In this document: positions 1 through 10,956 of the stretch, piece after piece
Layout of the letters: each line of letters begins with the position of its first letter
How positions within the stretch are numbered: position 1 is the stretch's first letter
Assembly: GCA_029204225.1 (NCBI GenBank)
Contig: CM055096.1
Span: 68,207,741-68,271,740, forward strand
Source: Diphasiastrum complanatum
Taxonomy: Eukaryota > Streptophyta > Lycopodiopsida > Lycopodiales > Lycopodiaceae
Direction: 5' to 3'
Length of the DNA: 64,000 nt
Made by a program: the position numbers and the translations under genes
Notes under the pieces: generated by a model
Databases searched by the model: none
Seen by the model: only the letters and a program-made list of their open reading frames with translations
Told to the model about the DNA's origin: nothing

Positions 1-201
1 CACGTGTGAGGTGACACCTGCACACGTGTGAAATGACACCTGGACACGTGTCGCGTGTTCATTCGTTTGCTCGACAACACGTGTCGCTCTCGCATTTGAT
101 CGTACAAATCTCACACGTGTAATGTGATAGGGTGACACGTGTCACTCTCGCATTTGTCTGTACAACTCCCACACGTGTGGCAGAACGTTCTTTCGCACGT
201 G
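1..201. repeat. Array of eight CACGTG (G-box) palindromes
   Basis: CACGTG occurs at 1, 23, 45, 78, 114, 136, 172 and 196, mostly inside ACACGTGT or CACACGTGTG. Two tandem structures overlap here: a 22-bp unit at 1-66 and a 58-bp unit, since 78 to 136 and 114 to 172 are both 58 bp apart with matching flanks. CACGTG is the core of plant G-box/ABRE sites bound by bZIP and bHLH factors. Whether this array is regulatory or simply a satellite is inference. It may continue left of the window. Confidence 0.85.
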
Positions 202-267
202 CGAACCGCGATATAAAATCACAAACTTCGATGAATTGTTTTTTACTTCTTTTTAGGCTTTGCATAT

Positions 268-512
268 CGCACTTGTGTGCGTCCTTCACAATCGAAATTC
301 CTCCTACCGCCTTCCATGCGCACAAGTCCGATACGTCTGCCTACGTGTCATCTCATATCACACTTGTGCGTCTTTCCTCAAAACTAATCATTCTCTCTGA
401 TATTCGACTCGCACAAGTCCGATATACCGTACATTCTATCTGTACATATCGGTCCTCTGCGAGTTCTTTATCATCCCTTCCTGCTCATCCTAATCGTCAC
501 GCACAAGTCCGC
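268..512. repeat. Alternating CACTTGTGCG / CGCACAAGTC repeats
   Basis: Copies of one 10-bp word occur in alternating orientation near 270, 319, 361, 410 and 500, about 42-49 bp or 90 bp apart. They lie directly between the CACGTG array and the histone-like relic. The word is a one-base variant of the CACGTGTG core, so the two arrays may share an origin. Function is unknown. Confidence 0.6.
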
Positions 513-531
513 TATCACATAGTACACGTTC

Positions 532-902
532 ATGGATAAGAGAAAGCAGACAAGGAGGGACTTCTTCTCTCTTGGCTCATCATCATCCTCTGCGGTTGCC
601 ATCACACCACCCGCTAGACCTAGAACGTGCAACCACAGCAGGTGGCTCTCTGAGATACGCAAGTATCAGAGATCAACAGCTTTGTTGATCCCAAGAGCTC
701 CATTCTACCGTGCTATCCGGAACATAAGAAGATCTCGGACAGCTGGTTAGATTCACACCCAGTGCTCTTTAGTGCCTTCAGGAGGCTACTGAAGATTACA
801 TTTTTTTAGGATTCTTTTTTGCTTGCCATCCATTCCAAGAGGGTTACCATAATGCCCAAGGATTTTCATCTCCTGATGAGGATGAGGGATAGGTACTGTA
901 GG
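532..902 (+). pseudogene. CENH3-like histone H3 fold, intronless and frame-broken
   Basis: Three frames together give a histone H3 fold. A basic start (KRKQTRR) is followed by EIRKYQRSTALLIPRAPF at about 654-706. After a frame change comes RFTPSAL, a stop, then CLQEATEDY at about 752-805. After another shift comes AIHSKRVTIMPKDF at about 822-867. The words LLIPxAPF and LQEATEDY are typical of plant centromeric H3 (CENH3), whereas canonical H3 reads LLIRKLPF and LQEA(S/A)EAYL. Canonical plant CENH3 genes have several introns; this copy has none across about 370 bp, so it looks like a retrocopy. A 14-base insertion disrupts the VALREIR region near 630. Two frame changes and a stop mean it is not functional as read. 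A divergent replication H3 is the alternative. Confidence 0.7.
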
Positions 903-2272
903 TTACATGTATCTCAGCCTGCTGCTACTAGACCAACTCCTCTAGATAGGACTGATCTTCCTACGAAGCGTCCTAGGAAGCACACAGCCCCCAAGCATGC
1001 TCCTAAGAAAGTGAAGCCTAACACTTCAAATTCTGTGAAGCCTAACCCGAAATCCATTGTAGATTATGTTGTTGTTGATAATGCTGTAAATATAGCTACA
1101 TCTGTTTTGGATACCCCTTCAATTGTTGTAGATACTACAAATCCACCTCCTCCTCCTCCTCCAAATTTTTATACATATATAGATTCGGATGATTATCTTA
1201 AATTTGAGAAAGACATATCCGATGCTATAGATACTATTGGTACTCCTTTTTGCTTTAGACTAGATGAACTTGATTTTAGTATTAATTTTATAGTTATAGT
1301 TTGCTTGGATCTCAAAGTCAGACGGGCTCCTATCAGTGATCTTGTGATAGAGTCCGGGGTTACACTCTTGCAATATGACATTGCAAGAGATTCATCAAAT
1401 GAGTTGCTGGTGCTGAGTAACTTTTTGCTTCAGGCCTTCAAGGAGAACAATGACACATTGTCACAGTGTCTGACAAGTGGATTCACACCAGCAACAAAGT
1501 ATCTGCTCATACCTTATCATACGAAGAAAGATATATTAAATGCTTCCTGTTGTTTTATGCATTAACATTGGCATTGTCAATGGAAATAGTTCTCAAAATT
1601 GCAGCTTAAAAAATTTCAATCTTATTTTGTAGTGACCACTGGAGTTTAAACCTGATCTTTATTAAGAGATCTGTAAATAATATTATTGAAGGTTTTTGTG
1701 TCAAGATGAATTCGGCGAGAAATACGCATAAGGATGTAGATATATACCTTCCATATCTAAGTAAATATATTCCTACACACGTTCCCCATTCCGTGGACTG
1801 GCAGATCATCAGTTTATAGGTAAATTCTGTCTTTCTTAATAGCATTTTGAAATCGGTATTCTAATGAAATATTTTCAATCTAATTCATTCTGTTTCATAA
1901 TTGCTTTCTTGTGTGTCGAATTATTTTGCAGTCACCCCAGCAAAATGATTCATTCAGCTGTGGGTGGTACACATTATACAATGCCAAGTTGCTTTTAGAG
2001 TGGTTCAACCTTCAACAAGATGTTGATATTTCTAAGGTAATAAATTCTGTTTATTCTTATTTTGGAATCATGATTAGTTTTCTATTATGGTGATGTTTTT
2101 GGCCATTACTAATACATGAATATTCTATTTGCAGTTTACACTTCCTGAGTACACATCAAGCCAGGTGTACAGATTTAGACAAGAAATTATCATGAGTATA
2201 CTGGCTAGGGCAAGGCTTCAGCCTTCCGTTATTGATGATGGTGCAAAGGATGATGTAGTTATACTAAATTAA
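903..2272 (+). pseudogene. Ulp1-like (C48) cysteine protease relic joined to the histone tail
   Basis: The reading frame from the histone C-terminus runs on without a stop to 1565 through a Lys/Pro-rich linker, a run of seven prolines and an acidic section ending in KYLLIPYH. Downstream, separated by small introns (about 1819-1931 and 2037-2134, both GT...AG), lie HSVDW and then SPQQNDSFSCGWYTLYNA. The last string matches the Gln-Asn-Asp...Cys-Gly active-site end of SUMO-protease-like C48 peptidases, with Cys as the nucleophile. The last exon (2135-2272) reads FTLPEYTSSQ and ends in a stop. Stops between 1565 and 1818 and at the first splice junction indicate decay. Such Ulp1 domains are often carried by plant transposons, but no terminal inverted repeat was recognised here. 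Confidence 0.6.
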
Positions 2273-2641
2273 GATAAAAAATATATATACATAGCATAGA
2301 ACAAAAATACATGTACAGACTTCATAGAAAAATATACATTGATATATCAAATGCTGCTCCAGTTTATGAATTTGGGAACACAAAATACATGTATAGATGC
2401 CCAACTTGGGCTTTCATTTATTGAATGAAAGAGTGTATACACAGATTTTTACTAAAGTTTATTTGAAACTATTGTTCTCCCACAATCGTTATTGTTGTAG
2501 GTAGATCTTTGCAGCACGTTATCAGCTCCTGTCTTTTTCGCATCTGTGACATGGCAAATATTAGTGAATGTGCAATTGTAAATGATGACATTTTCTATTA
2601 TTTTGTTCTATTTTAAAATGGCAATAAACATAAAGTACTTA
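2273..2641. other. AT-rich spacer, no gene seen
   Basis: AT-rich DNA between the Ulp1-like relic and the minus-strand relic. No coding frame, structured repeat or RNA signature could be supported. Confidence 0.5.
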
Positions 2642-3736
2642 TGAGTCTTCCGTTGATGACAAATCTGAAATATGTTGGTAGATTGGTTTGTAATAGCATG
2701 AGCTCTGTTCTGATAAAATCAAGCTCCCAATGTTCTTCCACCTCAACCATAGTAAAATATTTCTCATTGTAGATAATGCTTATCTCCATTCGGTTTGTGT
2801 GACCATTTAGTTCAAAGTCTTGATCCAGTGGTAGCCATGTACCTTCAATTTTCTTGTATCTCTAGTAGCTAAATGTGAGACTGAGCATTTGTTTTTCGAT
2901 ATGATAACGAAAGATCATTGAGGACTTTTTAATCCTGCATTCTATGTCATTATTTGTTTTACTATCCCAGCCTTGATCCATGAGATCTGACAAAGTCTCA
3001 TCTGATAAATCCTCGCAAACAAATAAAGTTGGTGTCCTACGAACACTAGCACTCGAGAAAAAATCAATAAATATATGCAATGAGATAAACCAACTTAGGT
3101 GAACAATTTTCGAGCCTGTGCTTATCTTCATAGCATTTCTAATATCAATGAGTAGCTTGCATCTCAAGGATTCAGAAACAATGCTGTCAGGAGTAGGCCC
3201 CTCATCACTTTGAAAACTGGGCAATAGAATTGCTTTGAGCTTGCCAAAACCTCCATCTGTTTGTGGCGTATATAAAGATTCATAAAAATAGATACCACAA
3301 TCTGCAAGTTCCTTTGGACTTCTTCCTTTGTATTGCAGCTTTCCAACATCATAGTGAATCACGTCTAATATTCCTGCAAGTGATTGTGCGGGCTTCTATT
3401 CACTTATGCATGATGGACATAAATCTGAAAGAAAAAAACAATATTGAAGCATTTACATCATAATTTGAAGAGCATCAATAAAGGAAATCTCCTATGATTG
3501 TTGTAGAGTGCATATGTTTTGATATACTTACAATTACATTTTTTATGATCATGAGGATTGATATTATGTACTTTGATTTTTGAATGCACATATACATGTT
3601 GCACTAAGACTTCTGATATCAATTGACCTCCCGGGGTAGTCTTAAACTCCAAAATTTTTGCTTTCCAATAAGATTTGTAAGTCATTTTTGCTCTTTTCTT
3701 TTGTCGAAAATTGTCCTTTGATGATGGATGCAGCAA
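2642..3736 (-). pseudogene. Unidentified spliced gene relic
   Basis: The main exon runs from about 3373 down to about 2642. It holds a 160-codon frame (including KLQYKGRSPKELADCGIYF) that stops at a TAG near 2862. It then continues in the same frame for a further 70 or more codons (KKIEGTWLPLDQDFELNG, then LPTYFRFVINGRLIS), so a single stop breaks one longer frame. A plausible acceptor (TTGCAG) sits at about 3374. An upstream exon at 3736-3532 (QKKRAKMTYKSYWKAK) ends at a good donor, GTAAGT, with matching phase, although the joined codon would be TGA. The protein is not recognised. The preserved frame beyond the stop suggests past protein-level selection, and it may be a passenger gene of a transposon. 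Confidence 0.45.
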
Positions 3737-4140
3737 TACCCATGAGTTCTTCGTATATTTTGTTGGCTTCTAATTATCAGCTTCATCTTTTTCATTTTAA
3801 AGAATCACAGAATCGATTGTAGATTTGGGTCTCCTTGCCATTGCTATTTTCTTGGGCGCCAAAAATCTCTCTGATATGATACTTAATTTCAAATTTTCGT
3901 ATCACATTTAATCTAATGTGAATGCCAACATAGTCACAGTTACTGCGTATACCATATTTTATGTAACTGTACATACTATATTTCTATCACTGTAACTAGT
4001 ATAGTTAAAAAATTTCATTATACTAACCAGCATAGTCAAGTAAATTTAACTTGAGGTATTGACGTCGGGCAGATTAGCACGTGTCGGGCAGGAAGAAGAA
4101 ACCAATGATATGTCCATGCTGCTCGGACACAAATTTCAAA
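3737..4140. other. Spacer, no gene seen
   Basis: AT-rich DNA with short tandem phrases (about 3960-4020). The word GTCGGGCAG is repeated at about 4064 and 4084 around a CACGTG at 4079. No gene supported. Confidence 0.5.
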
Positions 4141-4149
4141 GTTTCCAAT

Positions 4150-4335
4150 ATTGCATTTTTATTTTTTAGTTAATTTGAACTACGTTACGTAGATTTTAAA
4201 TCTGTGCATTTTGATTGGGTCTGGTGACAGTCGAAACTAAAGAAAAAAAATAAAAGTATCTTTACAAAGGGTCTTTTTGATATTGAGAACTCCTCTAATG
4301 CTATATAGGAAAAATAGCTAAAAATGACATATATG
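4150..4335. repeat. Dispersed repeat, copy 1 (TACGTTACGTA family)
   Basis: This stretch shares an ordered set of blocks with 40160-40320: a TTTATTTT run, ATTTGA, CTACGTTACGTA, a GATTGG/TATTGG block, AAATAAAAGT, a CTTTTT block and CTAATGCT/CTAATGGCT. The order and spacing are conserved while the sequence has diverged, as expected for two old copies of one dispersed repeat. Class unknown. Confidence 0.45.
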
Positions 4336-4517
4336 ACCAAAATACATCAAAATGGTCTCATTTCGAAGGGTTTAAAGTTTGACACTTCTTCATACTGAAA
4401 AAATACAGTAAAGAAAAAAATTTAGGCCTGGTTCACACATGTGAAACTCCAGTACCAAAACTATGTACAAAAATTGCCATTTTAGGCCTCAAACTAGCTA
4501 GGAAATGTTGACAATTT

Positions 4518-6717
4518 TCACATATGCATATGATGTTCATCAAATATAACATCCCTTGAAATAACAAATTTGTTCAAGGATGGGAGATAGATTTTGTAGC
4601 CTTTGCTTGAGCTTGCATATCCAAGCATGATCCCTATTGTGGAAGATGGATCCTCCTTGGTTCTTGTTTCCAATGGCACTTGCACATAACATATACACCC
4701 AAAAACATTCAAGTGATTAAGATTGGGTTTCTTTCCATACAACATCTCATAAGTAGTTTTGCCTTCGATTGCTTTGCAAGACACCCTATTCATCAAGTAG
4801 TTTGCACATACAAGAGATTCACCCCAAAAGGATTTGGGCAAACAAGCATCCAATCTTAAAGCCTTAGAACATTCACATAATGTTCTATTCCTTCTTTCAG
4901 CAACTCCATTTTGTTGAGGAGTGTAAGTACAAGAAGTCTCTTTGTTGATCCCTTCCTCCTCACAAAAGGCCTTGAGCTTATTGGAGATTCTCCACCATTG
5001 TCACTTCTAAGAATCTTGATGCTATAATTATGATGCTTTTCCACAAACAACTTGAACTTTACAAAAGTATCAAATACTTGAGATTTGAAGGAAAGTAAGA
5101 ACACCCAACAATATCTTGAGTAGTCATCAATGAAGGTTAAAAACATGGATGAACCTCCATTAGATTTGGTGCTAGCAATGTGCACATCCGAGTGTATGAG
5201 TTCAAGAGGATGAGATGACTTTGTGATGGAGTTAGGAAACACGTTCTTATGTGCCTTGGATAAAGCACAAGCTTTACAGACCTTGTCTTCCTTCCCAGTA
5301 GACTTTGGTAGGTTTAAGACATACTCCTCCTTGATCATAGCCTCCATGGAACCCGAGTTGACATGTCCAAGTCTTTTGTGCCATAAAGTGAAGGTAGATA
5401 TCTTGCTCTTCTCGGCCAACATGACAACATTAGTATCCACAAATTCATCCAACTTATAAAGTTTGCCAAGTCTAGTGCCCTTAGCCACTATCTTACCCTT
5501 GTTCTTGATGAAACACTCATTTGAAACAAAGTCAACATTCAAACCATTGTCTACCATTTGGCCAACACTTAGTAGATTCTTTGTTATTGTAGGAATGTAC
5601 AAAACACCTTCTATGTTGATCTTTTTGGAAGATCCTAAGCAAAGGGGAATGCTATCAACTCCTTCAATATTACAAGCTTCATCATTTGATGTATAGATAG
5701 ACTTTATAGGTCCATCATAAGATAAACGAGAAGAGAAAAACTCCCTTTTGCTAGTCATGTGTGAACTAGCACCCGAGTCAATCCACCAAGGATCTTCTCC
5801 TTTGAAACTTGTTGAAAAAAATATGGACATCATGAGAGAGTCCTCATGTGAACTCTCCTCCTCCTCCTCTTTCCTCATGTTGGATTGGCTTTGATCTTGC
5901 TTCCTCTTGAAGCATTCTGAGACATAATGCCCCATCTTGCTACAATAGTAGCACTTCACCTTCGATTTGTCCTTCTTGACTTTGTTGGTTGATGGAGATG
6001 CCTTTGAGGGTCCTTCTTGATCCTCAAGCTTTGAAGACTTCTTGAATGTTGATCCTTTGCCTTTGGACTTTCCTTTGCCTTTGGTGAAGCAAGCTTGGTC
6101 ATCTCCACCTTGGATGGAAAGCCTATCCATCCTCTCTTGCATTTGGCTCCTTCTTGATTCCTCGGCCATGAGTGTGCCTCGGAGTTCCTCAAGTATGGGT
6201 AGCTTACACATAATTGCATATCCCTAAACCAAATTGTCAGATTCAAAGCTTTGTCCATTCAATATGAGTTAAGCAAGCTCTTCATCCTTGATAGGATCAC
6301 CTATGAAGGCTAGCTCTTTGTTCAATTCCTTCACTCTTAAGACAAAAGTATGTGCACTCTCTCCTTTCTTTTGATAGCTTCTATAGATTGATTCTTCAAA
6401 GCTAATATCCTAGTTTGGTTCTTGGATTCATAGACCTTTTGCAAAGTGTCCCAAGCATCTTGAGCCGAAGTTCAATCTCCCACCTCTGTCAAGAGTTCAT
6501 TTGCAACATTCATTTTTATGCAATGTAGTGCAATATTGCACCTCTTGATGTATTTGGCTTTTTCTTGAGGATGAATAGGTTCACCCTCCTTACCATTTAC
6601 AATCTCCATCAGATCTTGCCTGATCATGATGGATTCCATTCTAACTTTCCATATGGAATAGTTAGTTTTTTTTAGCCTTTCATTAGTATCCCAAAGATAT
6701 GCATTTAAAGATGCCAT
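4518..6717 (-). pseudogene. Copia C gag-protease-integrase polyprotein, frame-broken
   Basis: Gag begins at ATG 6717 (MASLNAYLWDTNERLKKTNY) with the NYSIWKVRME motif typical of copia gag. It breaks after about 80 codons and resumes in the frame 6211-4856. That frame has a CCHC zinc knuckle (CYYCSKMGHYVSEC, about 5945), the aspartic-protease active site WWIDSGASSHM (about 5780), a GAG-pre-integrase HKRLGHVN region, a Cys pair (CKACALSKAH), and the integrase core with HSDV, the Asp-containing FIDDYSRYCWVF and ILRSDNGGE. A frame change near 4980 separates these from the C-terminal integrase section 4853-4518. Several frameshifts make it inactive. Confidence 0.85.
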
Positions 6718-7474
6718 CTAGTCTCCTAATCAAGAACTTGACACAAATGAAGGTTACTTCTATTGATTTGATTGAAGATCTACCTTATCCCACTTCTTAG
6801 GGACCTGAAAAGATCAGTAATAGACTTCCTATAAAGATCTAAGAATGATCTTTAACAAAATCAAATCATAGAATACTAGAAACAATGCACTTGAAGTAGA
6901 TAATACTAGTAGAATTGCCCCTCTTTCTATAAAGAACATGAAAGCTTCCAAATGGTCTGATCAAGAGTGAATTTTAGCAAACTAATATACTTCCAAAATC
7001 ACTTGTAAAAGATCTAAATGGAACTTAATGAGGATGCAACCAATCTACTATCCAATCACAAGCAAAAATTGATCAAAATTGTTGAAAAATTGATCTAATT
7101 TGATGCACAAGTCAAGCAATGGTTGGAATGAATCTAAATCACTTTAGGAGGTGATATCTAAACCTTAGAACAGCCTTGAAGAGTCCCCAAATCTCTGATC
7201 TTCCCTCTCCTTGAATGCTAAAAACCCTCCTCTATGAAATCACCAAGCAAAACTTGCTATCTTGGTAATGTGGATTGAATGCAACTTTGCCTCCAGATTT
7301 AGACACCTAAACACCTGCAAATGAAGTCACACAACACCAATATCCAATGGATTTGACTCACTTTGGGTTCTAGAATCAATGCTAGATGCTAAGATCCAAT
7401 ATACACAAGATTTAGATCAAAAATTGTGATCAAATTGAATGAAAACCAAGGATTTAGCTCAATTCAGCCTTTAG

Positions 7475-7486
7475 GCTTTGATACCA
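7475..7486 (-). other. Primer-binding site of copia C
   Basis: On the + strand the site reads GCTTTGATACCA, the complement of TGGTATCAAAGC. It differs by one base from TGGTATCAGAGC, the plant initiator tRNA-Met match. It abuts the LTR start TG at 7487. Confidence 0.85.
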
Positions 7487-7725
7487 TGTTAAAATTACAG
7501 CAAATCAGGATCCTAAAACACTTAAAATGATGAGGGAAACAATAGATTATGATCTCATAAGATTAGCACAACTTGAACCATCAAAATCCATCAAAAATCT
7601 ATGCTTGAATTTCACTAAATGGCTCCTACTTTTTCTCTCTTTGTGACAAGCCACATCATGACCATCTAACTATTTACAAGTCATATGACCAAAACTAGTC
7701 AAGCTAGAATTGTGAATTTTTAACA
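7487..7725 (-). repeat. 5' LTR of copia C (239 bp)
   Basis: It begins TGTTAAAATT next to the primer-binding site and ends AATTTTTAACA, giving near-perfect inverted ends with TG...CA. The partner 3' LTR is absent. Confidence 0.65.
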
Positions 7726-8215
7726 AATCCTTGCACATCAGAGACCCTTGCCAATCATGCTTAGCCTTTTCCACTGTTGGTATAGTTTCATATGACTACT
7801 TAACACCAATCTTGTTGAAGCTTTTTCACTATGTGAATTGCTTACAAATGACTCTACAAAGGTTCATACATTGAAATAAGAGTTGTGAAGGCTTTCGCTT
7901 TTTCTCAGTGATGTACAAAGAAATTAAACCCTCTTCAAACTACGATTATTCACATTAATAATCCACTATTGCACATCCCTCACCCATATTATGTTCCTCG
8001 TTTTAGGACTTCTCTCAAGTTTATGAACATTTATCATGATTGTAAGAGACCTTGTGAAAGTTCCATGCCGAAAATAGGGCATTTTATGTCTGAACTCTCA
8101 TAGTTATCAAAATTTCCAAACATTGATTCTCTCACAACTCTCGTAGGCCCTCAAAACATTATTTTAAACCCCTTGCAAAGTTCATAAATGTTAGTTTCAA
8201 GTGGGCTATCTCAAC
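7726..8215. other. Spacer, no gene seen
   Basis: No coding frame. It contains the phrases AACTCTCGTAGG and GGCAAAGGTTCTC, related to a word that recurs elsewhere in the window (see findings). Confidence 0.4.
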
Positions 8216-8218
8216 TCG

Positions 8219-8760
8219 GCAAAGGTTCTCTCTCTAGGATCTGAGATAAAACTGCCAAAAATAACAAAAAACCCATAGAAAATGTATTTTCTCTCTATCC
8301 CTTGGAAATAACCCTCATCCACCTGGATTTAGCTGGATCTATATCAGAAAAGTCTAATGTCGGATCGGTGAAGGTTATCTCTCTAGGATCTGAGAGAAAA
8401 CTGCCAAAAATAGCAAAAGAAACCCCATAAAAAGCATATTTTCTCTCCATCCCCTGGGAAATAACCCTTGACCACCTAGATTTAGCTGAATCTATATCAG
8501 AAAAGGCTAATCTCAGATTAGTGAAGGTTATCTCTATAGGATCTTAGAGAAAATTGCCAAAAATAGCAAAAAACCCATATAAAGTGCATTTTCTCTCCAT
8601 CCCCTATAAGATAACCCTCGCCCACCTAGATTTAGCTTAATCTGTATCAAAGAAGGCTAATATTATCTCGGTGAAGGTTATCTCTCCAGAATTTGAGAGA
8701 AAACTGCCAAAAATAGCAAAAAACCCAAAAAAGACACATTTTTCATGATTTTTTGAGATT
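8219..8760. repeat. Tandem array, unit about 150 bp, nearly four copies
   Basis: The word A(C/T)TGCCAAAA falls at 8251, 8400, 8553 and 8703, spaced 149, 153 and 150 bp. Each is preceded by GGTT(A/C)TCTCT...GGATCTGAGA and followed by AACCC...CATTTTCTCTC and a CCACCT(G/A)GATTTAGCT block. The copies have diverged by about 10-15%. The unit has no ORF. Confidence 0.9.
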
Positions 8761-8904
8761 TGCTTGGAAGTAACCCTCGTAGAGATGTTCATAGTTAGAT
8801 CGGACCCCGATATAGCTTCTGTGAAATTTTTGTGAAGATCCAATGGACAGATCTAGAAAGATCTAAGAAAAAGTGCTGAAAAGTGCTCAAAAACTAATTT
8901 TGTT

Positions 8905-9420
8905 ATGTTGTTAATGGAAAAAACACAAAATCTAACGACCATATCTAACAACATCTATGAGTTCTCCCTTTTCGTGACACACATTATGTACAAAAATTCT
9001 TCTTTAGAGGCCCATCATAAGGATATAATGGCTCGGAGGATGAGCCCTTATATACTTAAAAAATATGAAGTAGCCAATAGAATTATTTACAAAGTACAAA
9101 AGGCGGGATTTGACATTTGTGGGATATGGAGAGTCAAAGAAAAGCTTTATGGACAGTCAACCATGACCTTTCTATTTTATCAAAAGGCATAACAAAAAGT
9201 GTGCGCTAGAACATTTAACATTAATATTCCTATTTATTCGGGCCTCGCTTATGACTCAGCTCCAAAAAAGGGGAAAACAACCAACTATCGATTACTTGAC
9301 TTGTTGGTTTTGATTGGAGTTCATGTTCCTAGTGGTAGCAAAAATGTGATTTCCATGGATTTCAGGATGCTACAAGCTTGCCAGTTCTCAAGTGCTCACC
9401 AAAGACCCCTAATCCATTGA
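8905..9420 (+). pseudogene. Two adjacent small ORFs of unknown origin
   Basis: A 95-codon frame (8905-9192, containing MARRMSPYILKKYEVANR) is followed after a stop by a 73-codon frame (9199-9420). The upstream frame is rich in charged residues and has no low-complexity bias, so it may be the remains of one coding exon. No domain recognised. It could equally be chance. Confidence 0.25.
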
Positions 9421-9922
9421 AAACAACTTACTAAAATTTTCATTCACTTACCAAGAAAGTCTTTGTATGTTTTCACAACCTACATGTTTGAGCCCTTTAT
9501 AGGCTACGAGCCTATCAAATATTAAACTCTAGCTTTTCATTTTACTAATTAAACAGTTATAGCTTAAGATTTTGAAAATAATTAGTTTGGCTCTAGGCTT
9601 TAATAAGTTCTTTGAGTGGCCACTATTAACAAAGTGCATGCCGTTTTAACCTCTTGTTAAACACAAAGACCATACAAGCATTTTTTAATCATTATTGAAT
9701 GTAAATATGAATTGAAATGTAGAACTTTAACATTTTGATATAATTTATTGCATTATGTAAAATATCACTTTTCACATTTTTGTGAAGATAATGGAGGTGC
9801 CTCCTTGCGCAAAACCTGTGCGCCTCCATTAATTTTTGCATGTTTTCGAGAAGTCTCTACGCCCAGGTGCAGCAATGTGAGCATGAGCAAGCAACAAGTT
9901 TTTTGGCAGTTTTAAACTTTCC
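9421..9922. other. Spacer, no gene seen
   Basis: AT-rich; no frame or repeat that can be supported, apart from a short GGAGGTGCCTCC...GCGCCTCCATT inverted phrase near 9793-9830. Confidence 0.4.

Positions 9923-9964
<42 letters not shown>
9923..9964. repeat. (AC)n microsatellite
   Basis: About 20 uninterrupted AC dinucleotides. An apparent minus-strand ORF through here translates only the repeat. Confidence 0.98.
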
Positions 9965-9965
<1 letters not shown>

Positions 9966-10044
9966 GTATTAAAAGAATTGGTAATATTCTAATATGTACT
10001 AGCGATGTGTGCCCGCCTTTGGGGGGGGTGTGCATGTGCGCGGT

Positions 10045-10754
<710 letters not shown>

Positions 10755-10907
10755 GGCGGAGGGCCCTTCCCACAGGGAATGGACAAGGAGGTAGACCTTC
10801 TTTGACGTGAAAATTTTTATTATTTTTTAACCTATTTTTTGTTGTATTTTTTTTAAATGCACCTTCCACACGAAAGGTCGTGTACATGCACCGTTTGCAT
10901 CCTAGAA
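10755..10907. repeat. 153-bp dispersed repeat, copy 1
   Basis: It matches 14876-15028 over its whole 153 bp with only a few substitutions, in the same orientation. It starts GGCGGAGGGCCCTTCCCAC, contains GACGTGAAAATTTTTATT and ends GTTTGCATCCTAGAA. The flanks are unrelated. Confidence 0.9.
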
Positions 10908-10956
10908 ACCAATGAAGTGAAGACTATCAGAGATGTCAAATTTGACGAGACAAGAA

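Larger units (their letters stand above)
4510..7725 (-). mobile_element. Ty1/copia element C, 3' half missing
   Basis: From right to left the element has a 5' LTR (7487-7725), a primer-binding site (7475-7486), a leader of about 760 bp, gag (start 6717), protease and integrase. The order gag-PR-IN identifies Ty1/copia. Homology stops near 4510 just after the integrase C-terminal region. No reverse transcriptase, RNase H, PPT or 3' LTR follows, so the element is truncated. Confidence 0.85.

Noticed and set aside
132-539. 135-codon ORF at the left end
   Set aside because: It runs through the CACGTG and CACTTGTG arrays and shows no domain; the reverse frame is open too because of the palindromic repeats.
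5223-5696. Plus-strand ORFs opposite copia C
   Set aside because: They are antisense to a clear gag-protease-integrase frame and contain no recognisable domain.
8219-8760. CRISPR-like array
   Set aside because: The regular spacing is of a continuous 150-bp tandem repeat, with no short direct repeats separated by unique spacers, in a plant genome.
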